From assembly GCF_003075435.1 (NCBI RefSeq), contig NZ_QCZJ01000032.1:1-60337 (forward strand): 60,337 nt of DNA. Direction: 5' to 3'. How positions within the stretch are numbered: the stretch's first letter is position 1; the number at the start of each line of letters is the position of its first letter. The notes beneath the pieces are model-generated. The model was not told where the DNA came from. It ran no database searches and saw only the letters and a program-made list of their open reading frames with translations. Positions 25,578 through 33,084 of this stretch are shown here, in pieces. This DNA is from Terrimonas sp. Lineage in GTDB: Bacteria > Bacteroidota > Bacteroidia > Chitinophagales > Chitinophagaceae. The position numbers and the translations under genes were made by a program.

Positions 25578-26327
25578 ATGATTACGTGTATAATAATTGA
25601 TGATGAAAAGAACGCTCTTGAAATGATGGAGTGGTTATTGAAAACGTATTGCCCGCAGGTTAAAATACTTGACATGTGCAATTCCGCGGAAGCAGGAATT
25701 GAAGCCATCAACAAATACCATCCTGAAGTGGTTTTTCTTGATATTGAAATGCCAAAGATGAATGGCTTTGATATGCTGGAGCAGTTAGACAAAATTGCAT
25801 TCGATATTGTTTTCTGTACGGCATATGATCAGTTTGCCATAAAAGCTTTCCATTACAGTGCATTGAACTACCTGTTAAAACCTGTTGACCCGGATGATCT
25901 GCAGGCTACCGTTAAACGTATTGAAGAAAAAAAGAGCATCCCCACCAAGGAACAGTTTCAGCTTTTATTGCAAAATATACAACAGCCTCAAAAACAAACA
26001 CCGCCACGCATTGCGCTTTCTTCAGGCGATGGTTTGATTTTTATTGCCACAAGAGATATTATATACTGCGAAGCAGAAAGTAATTATACTTCGGTTGTGC
26101 TGGCAGATGGCAAAAAGATCATTGTTTCAAAAGTGCTTAAAGAAATTGATGAAGCGCTCAGCGGCCCTGATTTTTTCAGGGTGCATAGCTCTTTTCTCAT
26201 TAACCTTAATCACATCAAAAAATTTGTAAGAAGCGATGGTGGATATATCATTATGGACAATGATGCATCTATCAGTATATCAAGAAGCAAGCGCCAGGAG
26301 TTTATGGAGATGTTCTCTAAATTCTGA
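25578..26327 (+). CDS. LytTR-family response regulator
   Basis: Residues 1-120 form a receiver domain with the acidic pair IIDDE, the phospho-acceptor Asp in FLDIEMPKMNG, the Thr in FCTAYDQ and the Lys in LLKPVDP. Residues about 140-249 form a LytTR DNA-binding domain: IALSSGDGLIFIATRDIIYCEAESNYT and FFRVHSSFLINLNHIKKF. LytTR proteins bind pairs of direct repeats in promoter DNA. I chose ATG 25578, since MITCIIIDDE is the usual start; ATG 25557 would overlap the kinase stop and add seven residues. It is the partner of the kinase immediately upstream, and translation of the two is probably coupled. Confidence 0.94.
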   Translation: MITCIIIDDEKNALEMMEWLLKTYCPQVKILDMCNSAEAGIEAINKYHPEVVFLDIEMPKMNGFDMLEQLDKIAFDIVFCTAYDQFAIKAFHYSALNYLLKPVDPDDLQATVKRIEEKKSIPTKEQFQLLLQNIQQPQKQTPPRIALSSGDGLIFIATRDIIYCEAESNYTSVVLADGKKIIVSKVLKEIDEALSGPDFFRVHSSFLINLNHIKKFVRSDGGYIIMDNDASISISRSKRQEFMEMFSKF

Positions 26328-26345
26328 GCATTGTGCTTTAATAAA

Positions 26346-26369
26346 CATTAAGGCATTAAGGGCATTAAG
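26346..26369. repeat. Triplet of cattaag words
   Basis: The sequence cattaag occurs three times here, eight to nine bases apart. It is a low-complexity intergenic element. Confidence 0.4.
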
Positions 26370-26386
26370 CTTTTTTATCGCAAAGC

Positions 26387-26409
26387 TCGCTGTGGAGCGA
26401 CACTTTTTC
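26387..26409 (+). terminator. Possible terminator of the kinase-regulator unit
   Basis: The short stem TCGCT / AGCGA with a four-base loop is followed, three bases later, by a run of five T. The stem is only five base pairs, so the call is tentative. Confidence 0.35.
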
Positions 26410-26499
26410 CCTTGCGAACTTTGTTCCGCTGCGTCCATTGTGTAGGACATACTTTTAAATTAGATTATAACACCAAAACCCAGGTTTCCTTTATGTCAC

Positions 26500-27318
26500 C
26501 TACACTTTCTCTGCTTCTATAGCTTTTTTTACACTTCCGTATTTCAGCAAAAGCACTTTGGCTTTTTCATAATCCGTAATGCCTGAGCGCTCCATCAGCA
26601 TTTTAGTGCCGCGGTCAACCAGCTTGGTATTGCTCAGCAGCATATTCACCATCCTGTTATCCTCCACCCTTCCCAATTGTATCATTATAGAAGTGGAGAT
26701 CATATTCAACACCAGTTTTTGGGAAGTTCCGCTTTTCATTCTTGTACTGCCTGTTATAAACTCAGGACCTACAGCTACTTCTATAGGATAATCTGCCGCT
26801 TCAGTTAAAGGCGAACCAGGATTATTGGTAATGCAACCGGTAATAATGCCCTGTTCCCTGCATTTTTTTAAGGCAGCAATCACATAAGGTGTAGTACCGC
26901 TGGCAGCAATGCCTATCACCACATCTTTATCATTTATATGATGTCCAGACAGGTCATCCCATCCCTGTGTTAAACTGTCTTCCGCAAATTCAACAGGCTG
27001 GGTCATAGCTTTTTTACCGCCGGCAATAATACCTACCACCAGTTCAGGCGGTACACCGTAAGTAGGCGGGCATTCGCTGGCGTCTACTATAGCAAGCCGC
27101 CCGCTTGTACCGGCGCCGATATAAAACAACCTGCCGCCCGCAAGCATCTTATCAACTGCCGCATTAACCAGCCTTTCTATTTGAGGGATAGCACGCTCGA
27201 TAGCATCCGGCACTGTTTTATCTTCTTTATTGATGTTAGCTAAAATTTCGGCAACAGGCATTTTCTCCAGGTGACGATAAGGAGAAGACTGTTCAGTTAT
27301 CTTGATAAAATCATTCAT
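26500..27318 (-). CDS. murQ: N-acetylmuramic acid 6-phosphate etherase
   Basis: MurQ removes D-lactate from MurNAc-6-phosphate to give GlcNAc-6-phosphate, an entry step of peptidoglycan sugar recycling in the cytoplasm. The SIS-type sugar-phosphate fold is seen with GRLFYIGAGTSGRLAIVDASECPPTYG (residues about 62-88), VIGIAASGTTPYV near 133 and the family-typical PEFITGSTRMKSGTSQKLVLN near 190. Glu of SECPP is the catalytic position known for the family. At 272 residues it is slightly shorter than the E. coli enzyme (about 298), mostly at the C-terminus. It lies 23 bases downstream of the kinase-like gene, forming a two-gene salvage unit. Confidence 0.96.
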   Translation of the reverse strand: MNDFIKITEQSSPYRHLEKMPVAEILANINKEDKTVPDAIERAIPQIERLVNAAVDKMLAGGRLFYIGAGTSGRLAIVDASECPPTYGVPPELVVGIIAGGKKAMTQPVEFAEDSLTQGWDDLSGHHINDKDVVIGIAASGTTPYVIAALKKCREQGIITGCITNNPGSPLTEAADYPIEVAVGPEFITGSTRMKSGTSQKLVLNMISTSIMIQLGRVEDNRMVNMLLSNTKLVDRGTKMLMERSGITDYEKAKVLLLKYGSVKKAIEAEKV

Positions 27319-27341
27319 GGTATTTAATCAGCAGAATTTGG

Positions 27342-28187
27342 TTATTTATGATATTCGGATAATCCTTCCATAGGATTCTTCAGTACCCTTCCCATGGTAA
27401 ATTCATATGCATTACAAAGATCCTGTAAAACATCTTTAAAATAATAGGATATACCGCCTACAAAACTAACAGGTTGCGTCCAGCTTTCGCGAAACTTGCA
27501 GATATGCTGAAAGAAAAAATCGTTCAGGGCATCTTCAATAATATTCTCAACCATATAATGTCCGCGGTTTTCTGACAAAAACGGAGCAAACGATGCAAGA
27601 TAGCGGTTTGCCATCGGCTTTTTGTAAACATTATCAAGTATAATATCCTTATTAATATTAAACTTAAGGTCAAACCGCCCCTGCAGTTCTTCATCAAAAG
27701 TTCCGTACAGGTAATATTGAAGCACTTTTTTTCCGAGACAGGCGCCGCTTCCTTCATCCCCCAGCACATAACCCAGCCCGGGTTTATTATTAGTTATTTT
27801 TTTGCCATTGTAATAACAGGCGCTTGAACCAGTTCCCAAAATACAGGCTACGCCCTTATCATCTCCATATAATCCTCTTGCAGCAGCCATTACATCGTGT
27901 GTTACTTCAATTTTAACGGCAGCTTTAAAAACGCTTTTCAGTGCTTTTTTAACAATATTGGCATTAGCAGTATTAATACAACCTGTGCCATAATAATAAA
28001 TTTCGGCTATTTCGGCTTTCCCCGTAAAAGGCGCTAATTCATTGCGTAGTATAGTACTTATCTGTTCAGTATTAAGAAAATAGGGACTGATGCCCTGTGT
28101 AAAAATACTTTTCTTCGTTTTGCCATTAATCAGGCACCATTCCGCCTTTGTTGCTCCGCTATCTGCTATCAATTTTATAACCGGCAT
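27342..28187 (-). CDS. BadF/BadG-type N-acetylglucosamine/N-acetylmuramic acid kinase
   Basis: This is an ASKHA-fold kinase of 281 residues. The phosphate-1 motif is LIADSGATKAEWCL (residues 5-18), the phosphate-2 region is ACILGTGSSACYYNGK near 115, and GYVLGDEGSGACLGKKVL near 140 is the BcrAD/BadFG-type signature of GlcNAc kinases. In front of murQ its likely job is to phosphorylate MurNAc (and GlcNAc) taken up from wall turnover, as MurK does in some bacteria; this is inferred from context. The alternative is a plain GlcNAc kinase. There is no membrane segment. Confidence 0.85.
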   Translation of the reverse strand: MPVIKLIADSGATKAEWCLINGKTKKSIFTQGISPYFLNTEQISTILRNELAPFTGKAEIAEIYYYGTGCINTANANIVKKALKSVFKAAVKIEVTHDVMAAARGLYGDDKGVACILGTGSSACYYNGKKITNNKPGLGYVLGDEGSGACLGKKVLQYYLYGTFDEELQGRFDLKFNINKDIILDNVYKKPMANRYLASFAPFLSENRGHYMVENIIEDALNDFFFQHICKFRESWTQPVSFVGGISYYFKDVLQDLCNAYEFTMGRVLKNPMEGLSEYHK

Positions 28188-28223
28188 TATTAATTTGAAC
28201 TTATTTTATGAAATTCGTGCTCT

Positions 28224-28231
28224 CAAAGATA
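28224..28231 (-). promoter_or_regulatory. -7 promoter element for the kinase-murQ unit
   Basis: On the minus strand this reads TATCTTTG, an exact match to TAnnTTTG, about 37 bases before the kinase start. Its position between the divergent genes supports the later start (28250) for the protease on the other strand. Confidence 0.45.
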
Positions 28232-28249
28232 ATATACAAACGCAGACGA

Positions 28250-29842
28250 ATGAGTAATAACAGGTTCAGATTGTGGTTACCCCTGATTTTCTCCCTGGTG
28301 ATGATCTTAGGCATGTTTTTCGGCTATAAAATGAGGGAAAAGATGCCGGTTGGCGCGAAATTCTTTTCAACTGAAAAAAAGGGTACTGTGCAGGAAGTAC
28401 TGGATCTTATCTCCAACCGCTATGTAGATCCTATAAAAACAGACACCCTGGCAGATGCGGCAATACAGGAAATGCTCACCCATCTTGACCCGCATTCCAT
28501 ATTTATTCCGGCAGAAGACCTGCAGCAGGTAAATGAAGACCTGGCGGGTAAGTTTGAAGGTATTGGTATTGAATTCAATATTTTTAATGATACCATCAAT
28601 GTATTAAGCGTATTGAAAGGAGGGCCCTCGGAACAGGCTGGCTTACAGGTAGGAGATAAATTTTTGAAAATAGGTGACTCTGCGGTGGTTGGTAAAAAAA
28701 TAGATGGCGATATGGTGCGCCAGTTATTGAGAGGGTTACGAGGCTCTAAAATCAAAGTAATTGTACTCCGCGCCAATGAGAAAAAAGAATACAGCATTAC
28801 AAGAGGTATTATTCCATTGTTTTCTCTTGATGCCGCTTATATGATCGCTCCTTCTACAGGATATATCCGTTTGAACAAATTTTCTGAAACTACATACGAA
28901 GAATTTATGGAAGCCATGCAAAAGCTAAAAGAGCAGGACGTACAAAAAATGATCCTTGATTTGCGGGGCAACGGAGGAGGCATTTTGCAGGAAGCCGTGG
29001 AAATTGCTGATGAGTTTTTAGATGACAACAAGCTTATTGTATACACCCAGGGCGACCATGTAAACAAGCAGGAATTCAGGGCGAAAAGGGAAGGTATTTT
29101 TGAAAAAGGGAAGTTAGTGGTGCTTATTGATGAAGGTTCTGCATCAGCCAGCGAAGTATTAACCGGCGCGTTGCAGGATTGGGACAGAGCAGAGGTAGTT
29201 GGGCGCCGCAGCTTCGGCAAAGGATTGGTACAGGAACAATATAATTTAACCGATGGGTCAGCGCTGAGGTTAACTATTGCGAGATATTATACGCCGCTGG
29301 GAAGATCTATTCAGAAACCTTATGACCAGGGGCTGGAAAATTATAATGATGAATTACTGGATCGTTACCACAAAGGCGGGTTGATGAATGCAGACAGCAA
29401 CAGGAATGATAAAGGTCAGGCATACCAAACGCCGGATGGTAAAAAGGTATATGGCGGCGGTGGAATAACGCCTGATGTTTTTGTTGCCATTGATACCGCA
29501 GGTATTACCGATAAAATTGCAAGGTTATATACCAAAAACACAATCGGTAATTTTGTATACAACTATTATGTTGACAATATCAGCCAGTTTAAATTATTTA
29601 CAGATCCTGCATCGTTTGAAAAGGGCTTTGATGTAGACGATAAAGTATGGAATGCCCTTACTGATTTTGCCAAAAAGGATAGCATTCCACTTAACGAGCT
29701 CTCTCCGTCTGATAAATCGTTTTTGCGCCAGCGTTTAAAAAGCTTGTTTGCAAGGCAGCAATGGCGCAATGAAGGATTTTACGAAGTAAATAATGTTAAA
29801 GATCCTATAGTTAAAAAAGCTTTGGAAGAATTAAATAAATAA
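28250..29842 (+). CDS. C-terminal processing peptidase, S41A family, with PDZ domain
   Basis: I chose ATG 28250, which directly precedes the membrane anchor (NRFRLWLPLIFSLVMILGMFFGYKM); an in-frame ATG at 28208 would add 14 residues and cover the opposite promoter. After the anchor comes the N-terminal helical part (ISNRYVDPIKTDTLADAAIQEMLTHLDPHS), a PDZ domain (GGPSEQAGLQVGDKFLKIGD) and the S41 catalytic domain. The Ser nucleophile is in DEGSASASEV and the Lys base is in RSFGKGLVQEQY, forming a Ser/Lys dyad. It is periplasmic and membrane-anchored, cutting C-termini of exported proteins. The length is typical. Confidence 0.95.
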   Translation: MSNNRFRLWLPLIFSLVMILGMFFGYKMREKMPVGAKFFSTEKKGTVQEVLDLISNRYVDPIKTDTLADAAIQEMLTHLDPHSIFIPAEDLQQVNEDLAGKFEGIGIEFNIFNDTINVLSVLKGGPSEQAGLQVGDKFLKIGDSAVVGKKIDGDMVRQLLRGLRGSKIKVIVLRANEKKEYSITRGIIPLFSLDAAYMIAPSTGYIRLNKFSETTYEEFMEAMQKLKEQDVQKMILDLRGNGGGILQEAVEIADEFLDDNKLIVYTQGDHVNKQEFRAKREGIFEKGKLVVLIDEGSASASEVLTGALQDWDRAEVVGRRSFGKGLVQEQYNLTDGSALRLTIARYYTPLGRSIQKPYDQGLENYNDELLDRYHKGGLMNADSNRNDKGQAYQTPDGKKVYGGGGITPDVFVAIDTAGITDKIARLYTKNTIGNFVYNYYVDNISQFKLFTDPASFEKGFDVDDKVWNALTDFAKKDSIPLNELSPSDKSFLRQRLKSLFARQQWRNEGFYEVNNVKDPIVKKALEELNK

Positions 29843-29862
29843 CGATTGCAGTTTTATTGCCG

Positions 29863-29898
29863 CTGATTCCATCGCCCTGTATCGCATGATGGAATCAG
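29863..29898. terminator. Inverted repeat downstream of the processing peptidase
   Basis: CTGATTCCATC at 29863-29873 pairs perfectly with GATGGAATCAG at 29888-29898 across a 14-base loop. It begins 20 bases after the stop codon. A T-rich stretch follows only ten bases later, so it may act as a weak terminator or transcript-stabilising hairpin. Confidence 0.4.
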
Positions 29899-30030
29899 GG
29901 TTACAACAATTTCTTTTTCATAGAATAGCATACGGAATACACGGATGATATTGATTACCGAGGATACATTTCGTAATTATCCGCCACAGGCATGCATTCC
30001 ATGTTGCATTCGTTGCCAGGAATGTCCTTA

Positions 30031-30867
30031 TCATAAGGTATATTGGTATTCAATTCGTCCAACCAGCTTTTTTTGCTTGTTATAACCGCGCTCTTCCGTT
30101 CGTAAGCCTTGCTCATTGTAAAGGTATTTCCAGATAATATAATTACTGGCATCCTGTTGCATATTAATCATTTGTACCAGCCGGTTGTTTTCATCATACT
30201 CAAAAATATAATCCGGTACAAGCTTTTGTAATCTCTCATTATATCTTACTATGTCGGTTAAGCGGTTAAGCGAATCATAATAATAGTACGTCTTGCCTTT
30301 TGAAACATTTCTCCACCAGCTTTCTTCTTCAAGAATATTCCCTTTTTCATCCGTTAAGAATTTTACAGTGGTGGTGTCTGTATTATTTTTTATGTATAGC
30401 ATATATTCCGGCAGGCCCTGCGCATTGTAGAACCATACATGTTTTTCTGTTTGCTTTCTCTTATCCATAAGCCCGGTTACGGTATTAACTGCGGCTGATA
30501 GTTTACCTGTTGAATCAAAACTATATTCATAAACGGTAAGCACTTCATTAGTGCTGTCAACAGACTTATATAACTGTGCCTTGAAATTATAGAAAGCAGT
30601 AAGGGATGAGTTACCGGCTACCCCAGATCTTGTTACGGTCCTGATCTGTGTATACCCACTGTTCGGTTTTATATTACAGCTGAAATCTTCAGATGGTATA
30701 CCATCTGCTTCAAAACTGAGCAGGGAAACCTGCCGCACTTTATTCTTTTTATAAGCTTGTTGCACAGCAGCGTTCTGACCGGTAAGTATTATATCCCGGT
30801 AATAATATTGCGAAAAGGAGAACCGGGCAAACAAAAAGGTTAAACAAATGAGGATAAGTTTTTTCAT
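30031..30867 (-). CDS. Exported protein with YD/RHS-like repeats, unknown function
   Basis: The start at 30867 gives a clean signal peptide (KKLILICLTFLFARFSFSQ); the frame is open to 30900, but a likely promoter lies inside that extension. The mature part of about 260 residues carries repeats of the RHS/YD kind: YEYSFDSTGKLSAAVN, KTYYYYDSLNRLTDIVRYN, YIFEYDENNRLVQMIN and YLYNEQGLRTEERGYN. Such repeats form a beta-strand shell in Rhs and teneurin proteins. Here they number only about six and there is no toxin-like C-terminal domain, so I see no toxin. The protein is probably periplasmic or outer-surface. It diverges from the DUF3667 gene. Confidence 0.75.
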   Translation of the reverse strand: MKKLILICLTFLFARFSFSQYYYRDIILTGQNAAVQQAYKKNKVRQVSLLSFEADGIPSEDFSCNIKPNSGYTQIRTVTRSGVAGNSSLTAFYNFKAQLYKSVDSTNEVLTVYEYSFDSTGKLSAAVNTVTGLMDKRKQTEKHVWFYNAQGLPEYMLYIKNNTDTTTVKFLTDEKGNILEEESWWRNVSKGKTYYYYDSLNRLTDIVRYNERLQKLVPDYIFEYDENNRLVQMINMQQDASNYIIWKYLYNEQGLRTEERGYNKQKKLVGRIEYQYTL

Positions 30868-30897
30868 AATAGAATACTGAGGATGCTTCATAGAAAG

Positions 30898-30905
30898 CAA
30901 AAGTA
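30898..30905 (-). promoter_or_regulatory. -7 promoter element for the YD-repeat gene
   Basis: On the minus strand this reads TACTTTTG followed by C, an exact TAnnTTTG match. The transcript would start near 30891, after the first in-frame ATG (30900) and 24 bases before the ATG at 30867, which supports the shorter protein. Confidence 0.45.
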
Positions 30906-30928
30906 TTATTTTTAATAAAATTTACAGC

Positions 30929-32299
30929 GTGTCGCACTTTAAGGAAAGAAAGGAAAAAAACTGCTTAAACTGTAATGCAGAAGTGATTGGCAGGTTTTGC
31001 CATGTTTGCGGACAGGAAAATATAGAGCCCAAAGAATCAGTATGGCATCTTATCACTCATTTTTTTTATGATATCACCCATTTTGATGGCAAGTTTTTCA
31101 ATACTGTAAAATACCTGCTGCTACGGCCGGGGTTTCTTACTGCTGAATATGTAAGAGGAAAGCGAATGACATACCTGCACCCGATACGAATGTATGTTTT
31201 TACCTCAGCCTTTTTCTTTCTTATATTTTTCTCATTCATCAGCCCGCATAGCGAGCCTGAAAAAGAAGGCATTGAAGGATTAAAAGAGGCATTAATCCTT
31301 AAACAGAACGAGCTTAAGAATTTAAAAGAAATGCAGGAGGGCACTAAAGACAGCCTTATAAGAGCTGCAGTTACCAAAGCAATGCATAAATATGACATAG
31401 AAATTGCAACATTAACTGACAGCATCAGCAAAATGGAAAGCAGCGAAGGTGCAAAAGATAAACAAGCGGAAGATCTTCCTGTGTTCATCCGTAAAAAAAT
31501 ACCGGAGATAAAGGGAACGATTGATTCTGTGACCCGGGAAGTGCAAAAAGAGATTGATAAAGAGAAAAGCGGTGCTATTGATTCTCCTGAACATAACACG
31601 GATACCGGCTACAGGTACAAACAACCTGTTTCACTCAAAAAAGATACCATAAGCGCAAAAAACACAATAGGTAAAAAAGATACCGCAGCTAAAAGTGATA
31701 CCCCTACTGTAAAAAGAAACCGGAACGTCAGCACGGATGTTCTTGACTTTGAATTTTATAAAGATGAAGCCACATATCTCGCCGTACAAAAAGAACTTCC
31801 CCCCGAAAAACAGGATGGCTCTATTAAGCGCTCTCTTATACTGAAGCTGTTACACTGGCATGAGCAACAAAGCAAAGACGGAGGAAAAGCTTTTGAAACA
31901 TTGAAAGAGAAATTCAAGCATTCATTTCCTACATTGCTCTTCGTATCACTCCCCATTTTTGCATTCCTGCTAAAATTACTTTACGTAAGGCGTACAAAAT
32001 TTTATTATGCCGACCATGGCATATTTGCCATACATACCTATTGCGCAACTTTTATTTTGCTGCTGCTGTATTATATGTTCGATGCAATAGGCGATAACGC
32101 AGGATGGTGGATTTTCTATCTCATTAAAGCGGCATTAGTCATATATATCATGTACTATACCTATAAAGCCATGCGGAATTTTTATGAGCAGGGACGTTTT
32201 AAAACATTTATTAAATACCTGTTCCTGGGCTTTATGACATCCATAGTAATGACATTCCTTATTCTTGTGTTTTTTGTTATATCAGCATATAATGTATAA
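30929..32299 (+). CDS. DUF3667 domain membrane protein
   Basis: The start is GTG. Residues 11-29 hold a zinc-ribbon-like set of four Cys (CLNCNAEVIGRFCHVCGQ). It is followed by the DUF3667 signature: HFFYDITHFDGKFFNTVKYLLLRPGFLTAEYVRGKR and YLHPIRMYVFTSAFFFLIFF. A long charged coiled-coil-like middle (about 105-300) is inserted between the first membrane helix and three or four C-terminal helices (for example FPTLLFVSLPIFAFLLKLLY, FLGFMTSIVMTFLILVFF). It is an inner-membrane protein of unknown function that is common in Bacteroidota. It ends nine bases before mazG, so it may head a DUF3667-mazG-kinase transcript. Confidence 0.85.
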   Translation: MSHFKERKEKNCLNCNAEVIGRFCHVCGQENIEPKESVWHLITHFFYDITHFDGKFFNTVKYLLLRPGFLTAEYVRGKRMTYLHPIRMYVFTSAFFFLIFFSFISPHSEPEKEGIEGLKEALILKQNELKNLKEMQEGTKDSLIRAAVTKAMHKYDIEIATLTDSISKMESSEGAKDKQAEDLPVFIRKKIPEIKGTIDSVTREVQKEIDKEKSGAIDSPEHNTDTGYRYKQPVSLKKDTISAKNTIGKKDTAAKSDTPTVKRNRNVSTDVLDFEFYKDEATYLAVQKELPPEKQDGSIKRSLILKLLHWHEQQSKDGGKAFETLKEKFKHSFPTLLFVSLPIFAFLLKLLYVRRTKFYYADHGIFAIHTYCATFILLLLYYMFDAIGDNAGWWIFYLIKAALVIYIMYYTYKAMRNFYEQGRFKTFIKYLFLGFMTSIVMTFLILVFFVISAYNV

Positions 32300-32307
32300 T
32301 AGTATTT

Positions 32308-33084
32308 ATGGAAACTACTGAAACTGCTTTTTTAAGATTAGTAAATATCATGAATGACCTCAGGGAAAAATGCCCCTGGGATAAGAAACAAACCATCCAG
32401 ACATTACGCGCTCTTACCATAGAAGAAACATACGAACTTGCAGACGCGATTACTGAAAACAACTGGAAGGATATAAAAGAAGAGTTAGGCGATGTGCTGC
32501 TCCATATTGTTTTCTATGCAAAGATCGGCGCAGAACAGCAACAGTTTACGATTGATGATGTTATCAATGGCATATGCGGGAAACTGATAGCCCGCCACCC
32601 GCATATATATGGAGATGTAAAGGTTGAGAATGATGAGGACGTGAAAAGAAACTGGGAAAAATTAAAGCTGAAAGAAGGAAAAAAATCTGTACTGAGTGGC
32701 GTGCCTACATCGCTGCCGGCAACGGTAAAGGCTATGCGCCTGCAGGAAAAAGCAAAGCAGGTTGGTTTTGAATGGGACAACCGCGCACAGGTATGGCAAA
32801 AGGTTGAAGAAGAGATGCAGGAGTTGCAGGAGGCAATAAAAGCAAACAACCAGGATGCTGTTGAGGAAGAATATGGCGATCTTATATTTTCTTTAATTAA
32901 CTATGCACGATTTTTGCATATTGACGCGGAAAACGCACTGGAACGTACCAATAAAAAATTTATACAACGGTTTACTCAAATGGAAGAAGCCGCGACAGGA
33001 ACAGGTAAAAGCCTGGCAAACATGACGCTGGAAGAGATGGATGCGATATGGAACCGTATTAAAATACAAAACAAAGCAATTTGA
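32308..33084 (+). CDS. mazG: Nucleoside triphosphate pyrophosphohydrolase MazG
   Basis: MazG hydrolyses NTPs and dNTPs to monophosphates and pyrophosphate and can lower (p)ppGpp-related stress signals in E. coli. Two MazG domains are visible. The first has CPWDKKQTIQTL, EETYELADAI and EELGDVLLHIVFYA (the E-x-x-E...E-x-x-D metal motif). The second has EEEMQELQEAI and EEEYGDLIFSLINYAR. The linker YGDVKVENDEDVKRNWEKLK is typical. It has 258 residues and is cytoplasmic. Its stop overlaps the TTG start of the downstream kinase by four bases (TTGA), so the two genes are translationally coupled. Confidence 0.96.
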   Translation: METTETAFLRLVNIMNDLREKCPWDKKQTIQTLRALTIEETYELADAITENNWKDIKEELGDVLLHIVFYAKIGAEQQQFTIDDVINGICGKLIARHPHIYGDVKVENDEDVKRNWEKLKLKEGKKSVLSGVPTSLPATVKAMRLQEKAKQVGFEWDNRAQVWQKVEEEMQELQEAIKANNQDAVEEEYGDLIFSLINYARFLHIDAENALERTNKKFIQRFTQMEEAATGTGKSLANMTLEEMDAIWNRIKIQNKAI

